A stretch of DNA of 64,000 bases from JANSWY01 sp965267245 (GCA_965267245.1 OZ253939.1:2108001-2172000); one strand, 5' to 3'; shown: positions 9,192 through 18,266, counted from the stretch's first letter. A program made the numbers and translations. Notes: generated by a model not told the origin, from the sequence alone.

Positions 9192-10042
9192 TATCTACCT
9201 AAAAATACAGATGGTGCTATGTTCATGGCCTTCTCAAGTTCCTTTTTATCTAATTTATAGGGAATTTGGTATTTATCGAGGTAGTGAATAATAGACTCAG
9301 TTGCTATATTCCCCACAAGCACGTCATCTGCCATAGGGCAACCGCCAAAACCATTCAGTGCACCATCAAATCTACGGCACCCAGCTTTGAATGCAGCTCC
9401 TACTTTTTCCAGTGCTGTATCTCTATCAGAGTGAAGGTGAACACCAAACTCGATATCTGGAAATGACTGGGTTAATGAGGTAAATAGGGTCTTAATGTTA
9501 GTTACATTCGATAAGCCCACTGTGTCAGCCAACGAAATCACCTCAATCTTCATGGTTTTAAGCTTCTCAACAAACTCATTTACATAATCCATTTCATATG
9601 GATCTCCATATGGATTACCAAAGCCCATTGATAAATAGGTTACCAGGGTTTTATGATGACTTACACTTATATCCTGAATCTCCAGCAAAGTATTGAAAGC
9701 TTCATCAATTGATCTATTGGTATTTTTTTGCTGGAAAGTTTCTGAAAGAGAAAGTGGAAACCCCAGATAATCAATTTGATCGAATTTACTGGCATCCTGA
9801 GCCCCCCGTGTGTTTGCAATGATCGCCAATAACTTCGAATGCGTTTTGTCCAATTCAAGCATTTCCAGCACTTCCGCTGTATCGCGTAACTGAGGAATGG
9901 CTTTTGGCGACACAAAGCTTCCAAAGTCAATCGTATCAAACCCAACTTTCAATAATTGGTTGATATACCTTGCCTTAAGTACTGTCGGCACAAAATCGTG
10001 CAATCCCTGCATTGCATCTCTTGGGCATTCAATTATTTTCAT
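9191..10042 (-). CDS. Hydroxymethylglutaryl-CoA lyase
   Basis: Predicted to cleave HMG-CoA to acetyl-CoA and acetoacetate, the last step of leucine breakdown. The 283-residue TIM-barrel protein matches the HMGL-like family: IECPRDAMQGL at the start, VGFDTIDFGSFVSPKAIPQL near 33-52, a metal-site HLHSDRDTALEKV near 197-209, and the catalytic-loop Cys in GALNGFGGCPMADD near 225-238. ECPRD replaces the usual EVGPRDGLQ signature, so substrate choice may differ from the classic enzyme. No other leucine catabolic genes are nearby; the only partner is the downstream membrane protein, with which it overlaps. Confidence 0.85.
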   Translation of the reverse strand: MKIIECPRDAMQGLHDFVPTVLKARYINQLLKVGFDTIDFGSFVSPKAIPQLRDTAEVLEMLELDKTHSKLLAIIANTRGAQDASKFDQIDYLGFPLSLSETFQQKNTNRSIDEAFNTLLEIQDISVSHHKTLVTYLSMGFGNPYGDPYEMDYVNEFVEKLKTMKIEVISLADTVGLSNVTNIKTLFTSLTQSFPDIEFGVHLHSDRDTALEKVGAAFKAGCRRFDGALNGFGGCPMADDVLVGNIATESIIHYLDKYQIPYKLDKKELEKAMNIAPSVFLGR

Positions 10043-10106
10043 TCAATAACAGTGATTATTTTTCAGCTAAATTAATGTAATTTGGCCATTTCAGATATGG
10101 AACTTT

Positions 10107-11306
10107 ATGAAGTATACTCCGGCAATCATTATTCTTTTATTATTTTGTAGTTACAGGACATTTGCACAGGCTGACTCGCTTTCATCGGGAGTTGACTCAT
10201 TAATCCTTGCTAATGAAGATTCCATCACCCTTGACACAACAGAAATTCAGGAATTTAGCTTAATATTTACCGGTGATATTATGCAACATGACCCCCAGGT
10301 AATCCATGCCCTGAATCCAATAACCAAAGAATATGAATATGACAGCAACTTTTACCACATTGCTCCTATTCTGAAGTCAGCTGAATATACAGTTGGAAAC
10401 CTGGAATTAACCCTGGCAGGTCCTCCCTATTCCGGATATCCAACATTTTGCTCACCAGATGAACTGGCAGTGGCCATTAAGGATGCTGGCGTAGATTGTT
10501 TAGTGACTGCTAATAACCATTCCTGCGATAAAAGAAAAAAGGGACTTACCCGAACTATTAAAGTCCTGGATAGTCTGAATTTACCCCATACAGGTACATT
10601 TCTAAACGAAACAGCCAGGGACACACTATATCCTATGATTATAGACCAATACGGGTTTAGATTAGCGCTGTTGAATTATACTTTCAGCACCAATGGAATT
10701 CCAATTCCAAAAGGAACTGTGGTTAACATGATTGACAAAGATCAGATCAGAAAGGACCTGGAAAAGGCCTGTAGCATGAATCCTGAAAAAGTTATCGTCG
10801 TGATGCACTGGGGTTATGAATATAAATCACTACCCAATAGTGAACAAAAGCGACTTGCTGATTTCCTGGTAGAAAATGGAGCTGATATAATCATTGGCAT
10901 GCACCCACACTGGATACAACCAATGGAAAATTACTATGATGAAGAAAAAGGAAAGGATATTGTAAAGGTGTATTCGCTGGGTAATTTCATTTCAAACCAA
11001 AGGAGAAGACATACTGATGGTGGCGCACTTGTACGAGTTGAACTACACAAACAAGGATCAAAAGTGACTGTGGGCGAAGTAGGTCATGTTTTAATATGGG
11101 TAGATCGAAAAACTGTAGACAAAAGGTCTTATTGGAGTGTATTACCAGCCAGTTACTTTGAACAGCATCCTGAATTAATTTCTTCCAGTAGCTACGAAAA
11201 ATTGAAAGTTTTTCTAAAAGATAGTAGAACCCTCTTATCTAAACATAATGTAAACTTTCCTGAATATGTCTGGAGTGAGGAAATCCAAAATTATGTCTTG
11301 AAATAA
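10107..11306 (+). CDS. CapA-family metallophosphatase-like exported protein
   Basis: A 399-residue protein with a Sec signal peptide (1-20) and a PGA_cap/CapA domain. Family motifs are in order: FTGDIMQHDPQ near 54, VGNLELTLAG near 96, TANNHSCDKRKKGL near 133, VMHWGYEYKSLPN near 232, GMHPHWIQPME near 263 and VYSLGNFISNQ near 287. These place it in the calcineurin-like superfamily with the metal-binding Asp/Asn/His residues intact. CapA relatives act in poly-gamma-glutamate capsule formation, but no capB/capC genes are present, so the substrate here is unknown. A strong hairpin follows the stop codon. Confidence 0.87.
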   Translation: MKYTPAIIILLLFCSYRTFAQADSLSSGVDSLILANEDSITLDTTEIQEFSLIFTGDIMQHDPQVIHALNPITKEYEYDSNFYHIAPILKSAEYTVGNLELTLAGPPYSGYPTFCSPDELAVAIKDAGVDCLVTANNHSCDKRKKGLTRTIKVLDSLNLPHTGTFLNETARDTLYPMIIDQYGFRLALLNYTFSTNGIPIPKGTVVNMIDKDQIRKDLEKACSMNPEKVIVVMHWGYEYKSLPNSEQKRLADFLVENGADIIIGMHPHWIQPMENYYDEEKGKDIVKVYSLGNFISNQRRRHTDGGALVRVELHKQGSKVTVGEVGHVLIWVDRKTVDKRSYWSVLPASYFEQHPELISSSSYEKLKVFLKDSRTLLSKHNVNFPEYVWSEEIQNYVLK

Positions 11307-11310
11307 AAAA

Positions 11311-11332
11311 CGCCGGAGCTATTGCTCCGGCG
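11311..11332 (+). terminator. Hairpin after the CapA-like gene, possible terminator
   Basis: A perfect 9-bp GC-rich stem (CGCCGGAGC at 11311-11319 with GCTCCGGCG at 11324-11332) and a TATT loop, 4 bases after the stop. It lacks a T-tract on the plus strand but has A6 upstream, so it would look like a complete intrinsic terminator only on the minus strand. It may act as a 3'-end stabiliser or as a terminator of antisense transcription. Confidence 0.6.
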
Positions 11333-11430
11333 AAAACTCACTAACCTAATCAAAAACTATAAAAACTCATGCTCATAATCTACTTCTTAGACAATACATT
11401 AGCATGAAGGTTTAATCGTGATCAAAAAAA

Positions 11431-12303
11431 ATGTCATCGCAGCAATCTCACCACATTCGCAAACTACTTGAGCTAAACTTTACGATGATCATCATGAGCA
11501 CCTCCGGAGCGCTCGGGAAATACATCTCCTTGCCCCCTGCATTGACGATATGGTGGAGATGTTTTTTAGGAGCACTGCTAATTGGTTTATTCATCAAGGC
11601 GATGGGATGGAAAGTGAAACCAAAATCACCGAAAGACCTGCGAATAATCGTAATATCAGGTATTCTATTGGGTGGACATTGGATCACTTATTTTTACGCG
11701 TTACAACTATCAAACGTGGCAATTGGAATGCTATCTTTATTCACCTATCCGATGATCACATCTTTATTGGAACCAGTACTTTACCGCACACCATTTAAGT
11801 TCATTAACATTGTGATGGGAATAGTAGTAATCATTGCGGTATATTTTCTGGTCCCGGCATTTGATTTTTCAAATGACCAATTCAAGGGGGTATTATTTGG
11901 CATCTTCTCCTCTGTACTATATTCTTTTAGAAACCTTCTACTAAAGGAAAAGGTGGTTCAATACCAGGGCTCAGTAATTATGTTTATGCAATTGACCACT
12001 GTGGTAATTGTTTTGCTACCCATTCATTTATTTGTAGACGGAAGTCGCATTTCTACGGAATGGGAAGCCGTATTGACACTTTCCATTGTTACAACAGCCA
12101 TTGGGCACTCCTTATTTGTAATGAGTTTCAAGCATTTCTCAATAAGCATTGCCAGTCTGATCAGTAGCTTACAACCAATCTATGGAATCATAATCGCAAT
12201 GATATTTCTAGGAGAAATACCTACTGGACGCTCCATAATTGGTGGTGCCTTGATTGTGGGAACTGTTGTGGTAGCCAGTGTCCAATCTTTCAAAAAAGAG
12301 TAA
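11431..12303 (+). CDS. EamA/DMT-family transporter
   Basis: A 290-residue integral membrane protein with about ten transmembrane segments arranged as two EamA repeats (about 12-140 and 155-285). GKYISLPPALTIWWRCFLGALLI starts the first repeat, and SISIASLISSLQPIYGIIIAMIFLGEIPT is the typical end of the second. Members export or import small metabolites such as amino acids or nucleosides; substrate cannot be told. The C-terminal stop abuts the metF stop with no spacing. A second DMT protein of the same type is at 56947-57858. Confidence 0.88.
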   Translation: MSSQQSHHIRKLLELNFTMIIMSTSGALGKYISLPPALTIWWRCFLGALLIGLFIKAMGWKVKPKSPKDLRIIVISGILLGGHWITYFYALQLSNVAIGMLSLFTYPMITSLLEPVLYRTPFKFINIVMGIVVIIAVYFLVPAFDFSNDQFKGVLFGIFSSVLYSFRNLLLKEKVVQYQGSVIMFMQLTTVVIVLLPIHLFVDGSRISTEWEAVLTLSIVTTAIGHSLFVMSFKHFSISIASLISSLQPIYGIIIAMIFLGEIPTGRSIIGGALIVGTVVVASVQSFKKE

Positions 12304-13257
12304 CTACCAAATATCTTTAGCAATCCGGTATACCGAATCTGATTTACCCATACTATAGAAATGGATTACAGGAGCTCCTTTCGCTATTAATTCCTTCGTC
12401 TGCTTCTTACCCCATTCAACTCCAACTTCTCTTACTGCTTTGTTATCCTTGCATTTATCCACTTCATCAAATAATTCTTCTGGAATATCAATATGAAAAA
12501 TGCTTGGTAAAACATTTAACTGAGATTTTGTGGTCATGGGTTTAAGTCCAGGTATAATTGGAACATTGATCCCTACTTCTCTACATGCATCAACAAATTC
12601 AAAATATTTCGAATTGTCAAAAAACATTTGTGTCACAATGTACTCAGCTCCCAGATCAACTTTAGCCTTGAGGTATTTGAGATCAGCTTTTAGGTTTGGT
12701 GCTTCAAAGTGCTTTTCAGGGTAACCGGCTACTCCAATACAAAATCCAGTTGGTTGAGCATTCTCAAGAGCTGGATCCTGATAACGTCCTTTATTCATGT
12801 CTAATACCTGCTGAACCAACTCAATTGCATAATTATTACCATCCGGTTCTGGCACAAACTTGTTATCTGGTTTCATGTAATCCCCGCGGATCACCAGGGC
12901 ATTGTCAATACCCAAAAAGTGTAAGTCTATGAGCGCATTTTCTGTTTCTTCCCTGGTAAAACCACCACAAATAATGTGAGGTACTGGATCAACATCATAT
13001 CTGTGTTTAATAGCAGAACAAATACCTACGGTTCCTGGTCGCTTTCTTACTGAAACCCTATCATAACCTCCATCTGGTCTTTTTCTAAGTACCTGTTCTT
13101 CTCTGTGATAGGTTACATCAATGAAAGGTGGCTTAAATTCCATCAAAGGATCAATATTGTTAAAAAGTGAATCTATCCCATCACCTTTTAATGGTGGAAT
13201 AATTTCTAAAGAAAACAGTGTTTTTTTTGCGTTACTTATATGATCAGTTACTTTCAT
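12304..13257 (-). CDS. metF: 5,10-Methylenetetrahydrofolate reductase
   Basis: FAD enzyme reducing 5,10-methylene-THF to 5-methyl-THF, the methyl donor for MetH. The 317-residue TIM barrel has FSLEIIPP with the catalytic Glu near residue 18, IDVTYHREEQ near 47, PHIICGGFTREE near 93, NALVIRGDYMKP near 118 and YIVTQMFFDNSKYFEFVD near 209. It lies 21 bases downstream of metH on the same strand and is therefore the last gene of the riboswitch-controlled methionine operon. No separate promoter is apparent in the short gap. Confidence 0.96.
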   Translation of the reverse strand: MKVTDHISNAKKTLFSLEIIPPLKGDGIDSLFNNIDPLMEFKPPFIDVTYHREEQVLRKRPDGGYDRVSVRKRPGTVGICSAIKHRYDVDPVPHIICGGFTREETENALIDLHFLGIDNALVIRGDYMKPDNKFVPEPDGNNYAIELVQQVLDMNKGRYQDPALENAQPTGFCIGVAGYPEKHFEAPNLKADLKYLKAKVDLGAEYIVTQMFFDNSKYFEFVDACREVGINVPIIPGLKPMTTKSQLNVLPSIFHIDIPEELFDEVDKCKDNKAVREVGVEWGKKQTKELIAKGAPVIHFYSMGKSDSVYRIAKDIW

Positions 13258-13278
13258 TTATAATCAAAATTTCCGAGA

Positions 13279-15999
13279 TTATTTATAATTAAGAACAGGA
13301 CTCAACCATTTTTCAGCTTCATCCAGGGTCATCCCTTTTCTCTGGGCATAGTCAGCTACCTGATCAGGTCCAATTTTACCTAACCCAAAATACTTCGACT
13401 CAGGATGCGAAAAATAGAAACCACTTACAGATGCAGCCGGGTACATCGCGTAACTTTCCGTTAGTGAAATACCAGTGTTATTTTCTACATCTAACAGATC
13501 AAACAAAGTTCTCTTTTCTGTATGATCAGGACATGCAGGGTAACCGGGAGCTGGTCTTATTCCTTGATATTTTTCTTTGATGAGGTCTTCATTCTCCAGT
13601 TTTTCTTCTGAATATCCCCAAATATCTGTTCTTATCTTTTCATGCATTAATTCTGCGAATGCCTCAGCTAATCTATCAGCAAGGGCCTTAACCATAATCA
13701 CCTTGTAGTCATCATGGTCTTTTTCATATTTTTCAATCAATTTCTCAATTCCAATTCCAGCTGTAACCGCAAATCCCCCCAAATAATCAGGTGATCCGTT
13801 CGGTTTAAGATAATCTGCAAGTGAAAGATTGGGTAATCCCGATCCTTTTTTGCCCTGTTGTCTCAAAAAGTGGAAGGTTTTCAATGGATTTTTATCACCT
13901 TCAGTCTGATACACGTGGGCGTCATCATTATTGGGTTTCGTTACCGGGAAAACCCCAACAACCGCATTGGCTTTCAGTGATTTTGATTCAATGATTTCCT
14001 GGAGCATTGCCTTTGCATCATTATAAAGCTTGGTCGCCTCCTCACCAATTACATTATCCTTCAGAATTGCTGGAAATTTGCCTTTAAGCATCCAGGTCTG
14101 GAAAAAAGGCGTCCAATCAATATAATTTGATACCTCCCCCAGATCATACTCCTCGAACTTGTGTACACCAGGTTTATTTGGCTTTGATACGCTTATTTGT
14201 TGATCCAGCTGAAACCTGTTTTCCTTCGCCTCCTCAAATGTGATATAGTTTTTGTCTTTTTTTCTATTGGCGTGGTTTACCCGGAGCTCCTGGTATTCTG
14301 TTTTGATATTTTGGAAATACTTCAATCCTGATTCTTGACCAATTAAGTCACCAGCAACTGTCACACTTCTGGAAGCATCCAAAACATGCACCACTGGTCC
14401 AGAATATTCCGGGTCAATCTTCACTGCTGTATGAATTCTGGAGGTTGTTGCTCCCCCAATTAATAACGGTGTTTTCATATTCCGTTTTTCCATTTCCTGA
14501 GCAACGGTAACCATCTCATCCAATGAAGGTGTAATCAATCCACTTAATCCAATAATATCTACATTCTGCTCTATTGCTGTGTCCAGTATTTTCTCAGTAG
14601 GCACCATTACACCAAGATCAATGATATCATAATTATTACAAGCTAATACTACTCCTACTATGTTTTTACCAATATCATGTACATCTCCTTTAACTGTTGC
14701 AAGCAAGACCTTCGCATTGGAGCTTAAATCTTTATTGGCCAATTTTTCTTCTTCCAGATATGGCAGCAGGTAAGCAACCGCCTTCTTCATTACACGCGCT
14801 GATTTCACTACCTGTGGCAAGAACATTTTTCCGGATCCAAATAAATCCCCAACCACATTCATACCATCCATCAAAGGACCCTCAATCACTTTCAGGGGCT
14901 TGTCAAATGATTGTCGGGCCTCCTCAGTATCCTCATCTATATATTCGACAATTCCTTTCACCAGTGCATGTTCTAATCTTTTAGATACAGGATCTTCTCT
15001 CCATTTTTCGTCTTTCTCTTTGACTTTTCCAGTACCTCTAACAGTTTCTGCATAATCAAGCAGTCTTTCGGTAGCGTCATCTCGTCTATCAAGCAGAACA
15101 TCCTCTACCTTCTCCAACAACTCCTTTGGTATGTCATCATACACTTCAAGCATAGCAGGATTGACAATACCCATATCCATCCCCTGACTAATCGCGTGAT
15201 AAAGAAAAGCAGAATGCATAGCCTCTCTTACTACATTATTCCCCCTGAATGAAAACGAGACATTACTCACTCCTCCACTTACATGAACTGCTGGCAGGTT
15301 TTCTCTTACCCACCTGGTTCCCTGGAAAAAATCAAGGGCATTTTTTCTGTGTTCTTCTATACCAGTAGCAACAGGGAAAATATTTAAGTCGAAAATGATG
15401 TCCTGTGGTGGAAAATTAACTTTTGGTCCTGTAAGCACATCATAGGACCTTTGAGCAATCTCAATCCTTCGCTGATAATTATCTGCCTGTCCTTCTTCAT
15501 CAAATGCCATTACGATTACAGCAGCGCCATATCGTTTAATAACTTTTGCTTGCCTTACAAACTCTTCCTCTCCACCTTTCAAGCTTATAGAATTAACCAC
15601 ACCCTTACCCTGAATGCATTGTAATCCTGCTTCAATAATTTCCCATTTTGAGCTATCAATCATCACGGGAATTCGTGCAATATCAGGTTCAGCGGCCATA
15701 AGGTTTAGGAACTTCACCATGGCGTATTGGCCATCTAGCATCCCCTCATCCATATTGACATCAATGATTTGTGCTCCTCCTTCTACCTGATCACGAGCGA
15801 CACTCAACGCTTCCTCATAATTCTCCTCTTTTATGAGTCGTAAAAATTTTCTTGAACCCGTAACATTTGTACGTTCACCAACATTGACAAAGTTCAATTC
15901 AGGTGTTATTACCAATGGCTCCAAACCACTCAGTTTTAGGTAAGGATATTCGTGCCATTTAAACTTATAATTCCCGGGATAATCTGGATGAATACTCAT
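13279..15999 (-). CDS. metH: Cobalamin-dependent methionine synthase, folate/B12/activation part
   Basis: C-terminal three modules of MetH as a separate 906-residue protein. In order: pterin-binding domain (about 35-290, with FVNVGERTNVTGS near 35 and VNSISLKGGEE near 135), B12-binding helical cap and Rossmann domain (about 325-560, with VKGDVHDIGKNIV supplying the axial His, then GLSGLITPSLDEM and LLIGGATTSR), and the SAM-dependent reactivation domain (about 610-900, with RPAPGYPACPDHTEK). The missing homocysteine/zinc module is encoded 27 bases upstream. Together they make about 1,248 residues, matching one-piece MetH of around 1,230. Split MetH occurs in other Bacteroidota. Confidence 0.95.
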   Translation of the reverse strand: MSIHPDYPGNYKFKWHEYPYLKLSGLEPLVITPELNFVNVGERTNVTGSRKFLRLIKEENYEEALSVARDQVEGGAQIIDVNMDEGMLDGQYAMVKFLNLMAAEPDIARIPVMIDSSKWEIIEAGLQCIQGKGVVNSISLKGGEEEFVRQAKVIKRYGAAVIVMAFDEEGQADNYQRRIEIAQRSYDVLTGPKVNFPPQDIIFDLNIFPVATGIEEHRKNALDFFQGTRWVRENLPAVHVSGGVSNVSFSFRGNNVVREAMHSAFLYHAISQGMDMGIVNPAMLEVYDDIPKELLEKVEDVLLDRRDDATERLLDYAETVRGTGKVKEKDEKWREDPVSKRLEHALVKGIVEYIDEDTEEARQSFDKPLKVIEGPLMDGMNVVGDLFGSGKMFLPQVVKSARVMKKAVAYLLPYLEEEKLANKDLSSNAKVLLATVKGDVHDIGKNIVGVVLACNNYDIIDLGVMVPTEKILDTAIEQNVDIIGLSGLITPSLDEMVTVAQEMEKRNMKTPLLIGGATTSRIHTAVKIDPEYSGPVVHVLDASRSVTVAGDLIGQESGLKYFQNIKTEYQELRVNHANRKKDKNYITFEEAKENRFQLDQQISVSKPNKPGVHKFEEYDLGEVSNYIDWTPFFQTWMLKGKFPAILKDNVIGEEATKLYNDAKAMLQEIIESKSLKANAVVGVFPVTKPNNDDAHVYQTEGDKNPLKTFHFLRQQGKKGSGLPNLSLADYLKPNGSPDYLGGFAVTAGIGIEKLIEKYEKDHDDYKVIMVKALADRLAEAFAELMHEKIRTDIWGYSEEKLENEDLIKEKYQGIRPAPGYPACPDHTEKRTLFDLLDVENNTGISLTESYAMYPAASVSGFYFSHPESKYFGLGKIGPDQVADYAQRKGMTLDEAEKWLSPVLNYK

Positions 16000-16026
16000 A
16001 TAATCAGTTAATGATTTTGTGTAAGC

Positions 16027-17055
16027 TTACGCGCTAACAGTTCTAGGTTTAAACTTACTGGCTGTTTCAGCAATTTTCTTAATGTGGTCAGGTGTTGTGC
16101 CACAGCAACCACCAACTATGTTAAGATAACCTTCTTCCAAAAATTCTCTTATCTGACCTGCCATATCATCCGGCGTTTGATCATATTCACCAAATTCATT
16201 TGGTAAACCAGCATTTGGGTGGGCACTCACGTTCACTTTAGCCTTTTCTGAAAGTGTTCTGAGGTATGGAGTTAGTTCCTTTGCGCCAAGGGCACAATTG
16301 AGACCAATACTAATTATTGGAACATGTGATACAGAAATGAGGAATGCTTCAGTAGTCTGACCCGATAATGTCCTGCCGCTGGCATCAGTAATGGTCCCTG
16401 AGATCATTATTGGAATGTCCAAATTGAGCTCTTCCTTTAACTCATCTACACCAAAGATGGCTGCTTTTGCATTGAGAGTATCAAAGATTGTTTCTATCAA
16501 AATGATATCCACTCCTCCCTCAATCAGCATTCTAGCCTGGTTTTTATAGACTTCTTTTAGTTCTGCAAACGTGATTGCTCTGTAACCTGGATCATTCACA
16601 TCTGGTGAAATCGAAGCAGACTTATTAGTTGGGCCAATAGCACCCGCCACAAACCTTGGTTTATGAGGCTCCCTGGTTGTAAACTCATCCGCAACTTCTC
16701 TTGCAATTTTCGCAGATTGGTAATTGATGTCATCTACCATGAAAGTTAGGTCATAATCCTCCTGGGCAATTGTAGTGCCACTGAATGTGTTTGTTTCGAT
16801 GATATCTGCCCCAGCTTCGAGGTACTGTGCGTGTATTTCCTTAATCACATCTGGTCTAGTGATAGACAGCACATCATTATTACCTTTTAGAGGACTTGCA
16901 TGGTCTTTTAAACTATCGTTTCTAAAATCACCTTCCTCTAGTTTATATCGTTGGATCATTGTTCCCATTGCCCCATCAAGCACGAGAATACGATCTTTCA
17001 TTGCTTCTTTCAGCAATTTGGTTCTATCGGTTTCTATCAAAATTTCTTCAAGCAT
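16027..17055 (-). CDS. Methionine synthase, homocysteine-binding part
   Basis: Homocysteine S-methyltransferase module of a split MetH, 342 residues. It has LVLDGAMGTMIQRY near 24-37, the AGADIIETNTFSGT strand near 82, and the zinc-binding cysteines in GLNCALGA near 253 and GGCCGTTPDHI near 315-325. It must act with the downstream 906-residue partner, passing homocysteine to the B12 module. It is the first gene of the operon and is preceded by a SAM-I riboswitch. The start at 17055 has AAAAGG directly before the ATG; an internal Met at residue 19 (MKDRILVLDG) is an alternative. Confidence 0.93.
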   Translation of the reverse strand: MLEEILIETDRTKLLKEAMKDRILVLDGAMGTMIQRYKLEEGDFRNDSLKDHASPLKGNNDVLSITRPDVIKEIHAQYLEAGADIIETNTFSGTTIAQEDYDLTFMVDDINYQSAKIAREVADEFTTREPHKPRFVAGAIGPTNKSASISPDVNDPGYRAITFAELKEVYKNQARMLIEGGVDIILIETIFDTLNAKAAIFGVDELKEELNLDIPIMISGTITDASGRTLSGQTTEAFLISVSHVPIISIGLNCALGAKELTPYLRTLSEKAKVNVSAHPNAGLPNEFGEYDQTPDDMAGQIREFLEEGYLNIVGGCCGTTPDHIKKIAETASKFKPRTVSA

Positions 17056-17091
17056 CCTTTTCTTGTGTGTGTTGAATGTCTATCAATTAGT

Positions 17092-17235
17092 CTTGATCAA
17101 GAAAGGATTCCTACAGTGGTGGGAACGCTTATCTATCCACATTCTGTGGCGGGATTTAGCACCGAAATCGCTTTATTGATTGCGACAGGTTGCTAAGACG
17201 TCAACGGGCCCATTCCCTCGGTCTTTCTTGATAAG
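17092..17235 (-). ncRNA. SAM-I (S-box) riboswitch
   Basis: Read on the minus strand, the segment matches the S-box core: P1 5' strand CTTATCAAGAAAG (17235-17223), GAGGGA followed by GGGCCC, GACGTCTTAGCAACC, a variable P3 arm, GGTGCTAA followed by a CC, and the P1 3' strand CTTTCTTGATCAAG (17105-17092) closing with one bulge. SAM-I riboswitches sense S-adenosylmethionine and usually repress methionine biosynthesis genes. Here it precedes metH (two parts) and metF. No T-tract terminator lies between it and the metH start, so control is more likely at translation initiation. Confidence 0.93.
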
Positions 17236-17240
17236 AGAAG

Positions 17241-17248
17241 CAAATGTA
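17241..17248 (-). promoter_or_regulatory. -7 promoter box (TACATTTG) of the metH operon
   Basis: Exact TAnnTTTG match on the minus strand, ending six bases before the first base of the riboswitch P1 stem, so transcription would start at or next to the aptamer. No good -33 TTG was seen. Confidence 0.7.
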
Positions 17249-17360
17249 ATTAATAAAATCATAACTAATCCCAGAATTTGTTGGAGAATTTATAATAATG
17301 AGAGGAATAGAATAAAATCAGTAAAAAATAATTTTCTTTGAGTAAAAACAGGAAACCAAT

Positions 17361-18266
17361 TTGAAATTTGCCGCAGTAGACATTGGCTCAAACGCCATTA
17401 GAATGCAGATAACCAGTGTGATTGAGTACAATAATGAAATCACTTTCAAAAAACTCGAGTACGTAAGGTTCCCTATTAGGCTGGGGCAAGATGTCTTTGA
17501 TCTTGGGTTAATTGGTTATGAGAAAAAGGAAAAGTTCTTCAAATTGATGCAGGCCTACAAAAACCTCATAGACCTTTACGAAGTGACTGACTACTACGGT
17601 TGTGCCACATCTGCAATGCGAGAGGCTGAAAATGGACAAGAATTGGTTGACGCGGTTTCCAGAAAATTTGGTTTAAATATTGACATTATTTCTGGTAAAG
17701 ATGAAGCTGAATTGATCAATAAAGTAATAGCGCATTATCTGGACACAGAAGCATATCTTCATATCGATGTTGGAGGGGGAAGTACAGAATTAAACCTCTA
17801 TAAGAATAAAGAAAAAATTGAATCAAGGTCTTTCAAACTGGGGTCAGTCAGAAGATTGCAACACCATGATACTCCTGAAAGTTGGAGAGAAATAGATGAA
17901 TGGGTTCATGAAAATATTAACAAAGCTTTTGGCCCGGTAAGCGCTATAGGAACTGGTGGAAATATCAATAAGATTTTTGAGCTTTCAGGACAAGGTAAGA
18001 AGAGTAGAAAAATTCCTCTAGCTACAGTAAAGCATGTAAGAGATGATCTGGCAGAAATGACACATGAAGAACGAATGTTCAAACTTCAACTGAACCCAGA
18101 TAGATCAGATGTCATAGTTCCAGCAGCAGATATCTATATCGCTGTTATGAATGCAGCTCACGCTTCTAAAATCCATGTGCCGGATGTTGGTTTGAAGGAT
18201 GGCATTAACTACCAACTATTCCAAAAACATTACAATGGCAATGCCAAAATTAACTTCAGGAATTAG
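17361..18266 (+). CDS. Ppx/GppA-type phosphatase (exopolyphosphatase-like)
   Basis: A 301-residue member of the ASKHA-fold Ppx/GppA family, which hydrolyses polyphosphate or pppGpp. Motifs: AAVDIGSNAIRMQI at the start (phosphate-binding loop), YYGCATSAMREAENG near 73, ISGKDEAELI near 110, LHIDVGGGSTEL near 133 and AIGTGGNINKIFEL near 195. It is the short form without the C-terminal HD domain. The start must be TTG: an in-frame TAA lies 18 bases upstream and no ATG intervenes. ppk1 is in the same window (36567-38684). The stop is interlocked with that of the next gene (TTAG). Confidence 0.92.
   Translation: MKFAAVDIGSNAIRMQITSVIEYNNEITFKKLEYVRFPIRLGQDVFDLGLIGYEKKEKFFKLMQAYKNLIDLYEVTDYYGCATSAMREAENGQELVDAVSRKFGLNIDIISGKDEAELINKVIAHYLDTEAYLHIDVGGGSTELNLYKNKEKIESRSFKLGSVRRLQHHDTPESWREIDEWVHENINKAFGPVSAIGTGGNINKIFELSGQGKKSRKIPLATVKHVRDDLAEMTHEERMFKLQLNPDRSDVIVPAADIYIAVMNAAHASKIHVPDVGLKDGINYQLFQKHYNGNAKINFRN

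Larger units (their letters stand above)
17056..17360. other. Divergent leader region between metH and ppx
   Basis: 305 bases without a protein gene. On the minus strand it holds the promoter -7 box (17241-17248), the SAM-I riboswitch (17092-17235) and a 36-base link to the metH start. The remaining part up to 17360 is AT-rich and is the upstream region of the ppx gene; no consensus promoter is seen there. Confidence 0.85.

Noticed and set aside
15999..16027. Split metH as a frameshift or pseudogene
   Set aside because: Each half has its own complete domain set and start, separated by 27 bases with a proper stop; together they equal full-length MetH.
16775..17196. Plus-strand open frames of 134 and 81 codons over the metH start and riboswitch
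   Set aside because: They run antisense to the metH N terminus and the SAM riboswitch, which both have strong independent evidence.
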